Source: Cyathus striatus (taxonomy: Eukaryota; Basidiomycota; Agaricomycetes; Agaricales; Nidulariaceae). Taken from it: DNA of 64,000 nucleotides. A model generated the notes under the pieces. That model did not search any database, was not told the DNA's origin, and saw nothing but the letters and a program-made list of their open reading frames with translations. The stretch spans positions 620,001 to 684,000 of the forward strand of contig JAOVFP010000004.1 of NCBI GenBank assembly GCA_025738555.1. Direction: 5' to 3'. Shown one piece after another: positions 59,918-64,000 of this stretch; position 1 is the first letter of the stretch, and every line of letters starts with the position of its first letter. Both the position numbers and the translations under genes were made by a program.

Positions 59918-62310
59918 TTACATTTGTCGCACTCGGACCATATCCTGTTTAAGAGATGTGCCATTAAGACTGAGTGGTCGTGAATCGCACTCTTCTTGCT
60001 CCACCTTGCGATTCCTGACCTCTTTCTTGTTGGGGAATCGAAACTTGTACAAAAGAATAGGCCATCCAACCCGCTCCCAAAAGGTGGGATCCTTTTTGAT
60101 AATATGATGGCTCTGGAAAGCCATAATGATCCATATAGTAAGAATGGTCATCGGGATGGCTACGCAGAGGTAATGTGGTATAGATCCTTTGCTACCAGGA
60201 ACAATCTCTTTCACGTTCATGCCGAAGACGGCCTACAATTGTGTTCAAAATGTAAACGTCAGTAGTAAGATATATAAACTTACCGCAATGTAAGAAGCAG
60301 GAAGGAATATCATTGTAAGATAAGCAATTTGTTTCATCTATATTGTGTATGAGAATTTGTATAATTGTTAGAAATAAAGGCGTACTCACAGCTGTAGGAC
60401 AGGAATCAGCAACTTTATTTTGATGTGTGAACGCAGCGGAACCTACCTGCACTGTCTCTCACAGCAGCTTCAGTCATCTCTTGCATATGTCTGCTATCCA
60501 ATATGTTGACGCTATTGAAGACCTAAATAGTAATGATTGAATATTCGTACGAGTGAATAATTAAAAGCCAGAGACATACAAGACCCATAACGTTCTTGAG
60601 CCGCTTGGCCTGCATAGTCCTTTGTTTCTCCAAGCGGGCAATCTCACTCAGCAGGTTGGAGCATTCCCTTTCCATGAAGATTTTGCTAAAGTTTCGTATC
60701 TCATGCGATATCTCATCATCATCAAGGGCAGGGTTTTGAGTAATGCGTATGAACTCGACCGTTTTTCGGATATCCTCCAGTAGTGATGCGTAATGGAGTA
60801 AGTGTGCGCGAATGGTGTGCAGCTGTTGGGTAAGGAACATCTTCTGTTCCGTGATAACTTTACTTTCCTAAGAATTGATCAATGATTTGCTGACTCATTA
60901 TATAGCGAAAATGTCGACTTACGAGCCTACATATATGAATGTACAAATTCTCAAGCGCTTCGTCCCAGGCATATATAGCATGCCATATAAAAGTGAGCAG
61001 AACGAACGTCGGATCAGGGGATCTCTGGAATATGTTTTGCCAGTAAACACTTTGCCCTATTTTGATATTTATTAACCGAAACGATAATTTACAATAACTC
61101 CCGTACCTGCAAACCGAATTCGTTTGTGTAAATCTTTTGCAGTTGTCGTCGTGACGCCTTCATAATTGGGGTGATACGATATAATAATGCTTCCTTCCTT
61201 CCTCCTGACCAAGTGAACAGATAAGAAGTCCAAAATTAGCTGGCGATTAACATCTCCAGTCTTGATATCCAAAGGCGCCTTCGTATCAATCATCTGCTCA
61301 ACTATAAATGCATCTGAGTATATACTCCAGATTGGAATAAATAGATAATTTGCGTACTCAACGCATCCTGGTCGAGATCACCCATCTCTATTGCTGTATG
61401 AGCATCAGATACTGATGATATCCCATTTTCAGAACCCTTTCTAACGACCAGCGATCGCAAAAAGGTCACGGAAATTGTTATGTCTATAGGGAGTAATTAA
61501 AATCTGTCAAGGACTCCCTTGATAATTTGGTCACCCACGGTCGCCAACGCCAGACTTCACCTCTTCTTGATACCGTGAGGGGATCCAATTAAGGGAAGAG
61601 GAAAAGAAGAAGGGCTCGATGTTGTACCTGAGTAACGGACATACATGAGTACGTGAACTTTTAAAAAACGACAACGTAACCTTACTTTGCTCCGAGGATC
61701 TGAAGGACTGGGCCCGAAAGGTTTTCTATGAATAATGCGCGTACACGCAGACCCCTCAGGAACTACAAAATTATGTGCCAGTGAGCAAGCTACACCATAA
61801 AACGACACATGTACAATGTTTACATACCCGTTGCTCCATAAACTTCTTCCAGGTATCGTCAGGATCGCTATTGATAGTTTTCAAAGCATCGGCATTCGCA
61901 AATACCCCTTTTTCGTTGACATCGACGTGGTATATTATACACACTTTTTTGGTGTCGTAGTTCTTTATGGCGTCCCATATATTGCTCCTTTTGACTTGCT
62001 TCTCCGTCCAGTTAGGGAAGCATGACTTTGGATATTCCTTCCAGCATTCACCCGCACATTTGCTGTGATCACAAGGTTCCGGAATGGGAGGAGATTTTGT
62101 ATCTAACTGTGTGTCATCTACTACTGTAACCGATATGATTAAGGGGGAAATAGTGAGTATCATTTTTATATACAACTTACTATCGTCGATGTCCATCCAT
62201 GGCCACGGTGCTGACGGTGCCGCATGGCGATGCGATGGGTTGGGAATGGGAGAGTTGTGTAATGTATTCTTAGACGTGCTTTTTCCAGGAAGAATGCGGA
62301 GTTCTGACAT
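59918..62310 (-). CDS. CorA-like divalent-cation transporter family protein
   Basis: Membrane protein related to CorA Mg2+ channels, of a lineage expanded in Agaricomycetes. Start at 62310 (MSELRILPGKSTSKNTLHNS). Then NLSGPVLQILGAK/YNIEPFFFSSSLNWIPSRYQ, DFLSVHLVRRKEGSIIISYH, LHKRIRFAG/QSVYWQNIFQRSPD, a helical stalk FLTQQLHTIRAHLLHYASLL and LLSEIARLEKQRTMQAKRLK, VNILDSRHMQEMTEAAVRDS. TM1 ends ...AVFGMNVKEI, with the diagnostic GMN motif spanning an intron junction near 60222-60235. TM2 is HYLCVAIPMTILTIWIIMAF, followed by a basic tail; stop at 59920-59918. About ten short introns, all GT-AG where checked, and no internal stops. Transported ion not determinable from sequence. Confidence 0.85.
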
Positions 62311-63024
62311 ATTTACTCAAATGAGTGTAGAGACTAGAAACGCAGACAGGCCAGTCAGAAGCGAGTAAAGAAACGGCAGAAGAGAACTTGAGTGTGTTAT
62401 ATATTGTTCATTCGCTGCTGGGTGCTGTACGAATTTTATTAAACTCCTTCTAAAGCTTGTGAAGTGCTGTGGCGATGTCTACCATATCTTCTATAATATG
62501 ACAGACGGAAGGCTATAAGATGAGATATAAAATTATCTCTTAGACGCTTGACAATGGTTGGGTGTTGCCTTGTTCAGGAGAAGATTTCTCAGTGTAACTT
62601 GCGCGCTATACACGACACGTGGTACACCCGGAGGCTTCTGCGAAGCTAATTTTACCAATTAAGTTAATTGCTATGCTCGACTACACCGCCGCTTCTGCTG
62701 TAAAGCACAATTTAAAGCTGTACATGAATGATACTGTCCATATACTATATAATTCAATAAGTGTTTGTAACTCCTTGAAGAAACTTACACCGCCGATATG
62801 TGTCAATTACTACCGGCTACATTAACGACTACTATGCTCTGAAGCTGTAGAAGGACATTTGACCACGAAAGCTGAGAGGTATTTGTGAACGAGGCGCATT
62901 AACCTATCCACGACTTGACTGGAGACAACCGCTGAAGTCTAGCCCTCGAAACAGACCTCTTCGCTTCGCTTCCCATCTTCCACCACGTCTCCTTCTCCCG
63001 CTCCTGCTGCTTGTTACTGAGATT
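62311..63024. other. Intergenic, no recognised gene
   Basis: Upstream of the CorA-like gene. The first ~150 bases probably hold its promoter. Nothing else recognised. Confidence 0.4.
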
Positions 63025-64000
63025 TAGGTAGTAGTTGCTCGAGAACGAAACAAAGGGGGAATGTTGAACTAATGTGGACGTCGTGGAAGGAGAAGGGGAG
63101 TTGTTGGTGCGTTGGAGAGAGTGGTGTTGCGAGTAGCGGAGGGATGAGGCGGAAGTGGGTGACCGTAGAGTGAGCTGAATTGTATACGAAGATCGGGAGG
63201 GTGTTAGTTAAGAAAAACAGCGGACAAAATGAAGAAAACAGACCAGGCACACGTACTCTACTTCCCTCTCTCCCTACAAGCAACCTTATCAAGCGCGACA
63301 CCATCCACGCTTCGCGCTCCCAATACGACTCAGCAACTCGCCAAAGGTGTACACGGAACCTCTCCAACACACACATTGAACGATCCACGATAGGACGCCA
63401 AAGAGACAGTATACGAGGCCTTGTTCTCGACTGTCGAGTCTCGACATTACCCTCGCCCATCTCAAATAACTTAAGGCACCACGTCCAGTAGTTACTGGTC
63501 TACCCCCTCCTTCTGTATTCGATGCTCATATCCACGATGGATCCGTAGATATTCCCGCCGGCGCTGCGCGCGAGAGTTCCCTGCTTCTGATGTATTGCGA
63601 TGTGCGGTCAGCTGATATAGGCGCGCTGAAACCCCACCTCTCGCCTTCAAAACAGACCCCTAGGTTTTAGGTAGTAGGCGTTCGAGGACGAAACAAATGT
63701 GCGGAAGGTGCACAGGTGTGGACGTCGTAGAGGGAGAGAGGGAGTTGTTGATGGTGCGTTGGAGGGAGGAGCCTTGGGGTGAGCTAGAGCTCTCTACTCC
63801 CTTGACAATATTCTACACGAAGATCTAGAAAGTTTTTGTTAAGAACAAAGGACGAAATGAACAAAACAGACCAGACACGTGTACTCCACTTCCTTCCCTC
63901 CCTACAAGCAACCCTGTCAAGCACGAGACCACCCACGCTCACGCTACCTATGCGACTCGACAACTTGCCGAAGGCGAGACCGAACCTCTCCAGCACACGC
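63025..64000. repeat. Degenerate direct duplication, unit ~640 bp, right copy cut by window edge
   Basis: Matching blocks: CGAGAACGAAACAAAG (63040) / CGAGGACGAAACAAAT (63682); GTGGACGTCGTGGAAGG / GTGGACGTCGTAGAGGG; TACGAAGATC; AACAGACCAGGCACACGTACTC / AACAGACCAGACACGTGTACTC; CTCCCTACAAGCAACC; GAACCTCTCCA. Offset is about 600-640 bases. Frames within it are repeat shadows. Confidence 0.7.

Noticed and set aside
63014..63996. Two genes in the right-edge duplication (frames at 63014-63460 and 63784-63996)
   Set aside because: Frames differ between the two copies and no domain is visible, so the similarity is at DNA level only.

Overview
This window looks like genomic DNA of a filamentous basidiomycete, most likely an Agaricomycete. 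The genes are cut by many short introns (about 40-80 bases) with GTRNGY donors. The recognisable families are typical of that group: a Kre9/Knh1-like small secreted protein, a CorA-like transporter with GMN motif, an F-box-type protein, an A-T-TE NRPS-like synthetase, DUF6532 and DUF6818 proteins, and Plavaka, PIF/Harbinger and KDZ-type transposases. I see no rRNA, tRNA or CRISPR array. The only tRNA-like sequence is the head of a SINE.

Layout. (1) 1-6.7 kb: a cytochrome P450 running off the left edge, a small secreted Kre9/Knh1-like protein, and a 2-oxoglutarate/Fe(II) dioxygenase. (2) 7.5-15 kb: gene-poor, with a long foldback element, a frameshifted membrane-protein relic, a small inverted-repeat element and several tandem repeats. 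(3) 15.06-26.38 kb: an 11.3-kb PIF/Harbinger-type element with 27-bp perfect terminal inverted repeats and an AGT target duplication. It holds a PIF transposase, a Plavaka transposase, a DUF6532 gene and a DUF6818 gene, all carrying stop codons or frameshifts. (4) 26.9-27.2 kb: a tRNA-derived SINE with poly-A tail and 15-bp target duplication, inserted in a fragment related to the DUF6818 gene. (5) 28.5-50.2 kb: an A-T-TE NRPS-like gene split at the A/T linker by a 17.55-kb KDZ-type transposon with 8-bp target duplications. Each end of that transposon is about 4 kb of ~330-bp repeats, in inverted orientation to the other end. Its core holds a KDZ-like transposase, a second reverse-strand gene of unknown function, a zinc-motif/coiled-coil gene with tandemly duplicated exons, and satellite arrays. 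One array contains a 733-bp hAT-type MITE. (6) 50.2-64 kb: F-box relic, TA-flanked MITE, a divergent pair (unknown gene and multi-pass membrane protein), an intact F-box gene, a hairpin-rich repeat tract, an intact CorA-like transporter, and a degenerate tandem duplication at the right edge.

How it fits together. The host genes on the flanks (Kre9/Knh1-like, 7TM, F-box, CorA-like) have clean splice structures. The transposon genes and the 5' half of the NRPS-like gene carry repeated in-frame TGA codons where an Arg CGA is the likely ancestor, as expected from deamination of methylated CpG. The most unusual item is the KDZ-type element with its two giant inverted repeat arrays: insertion, target duplication and interrupted gene can all be read from the sequence.
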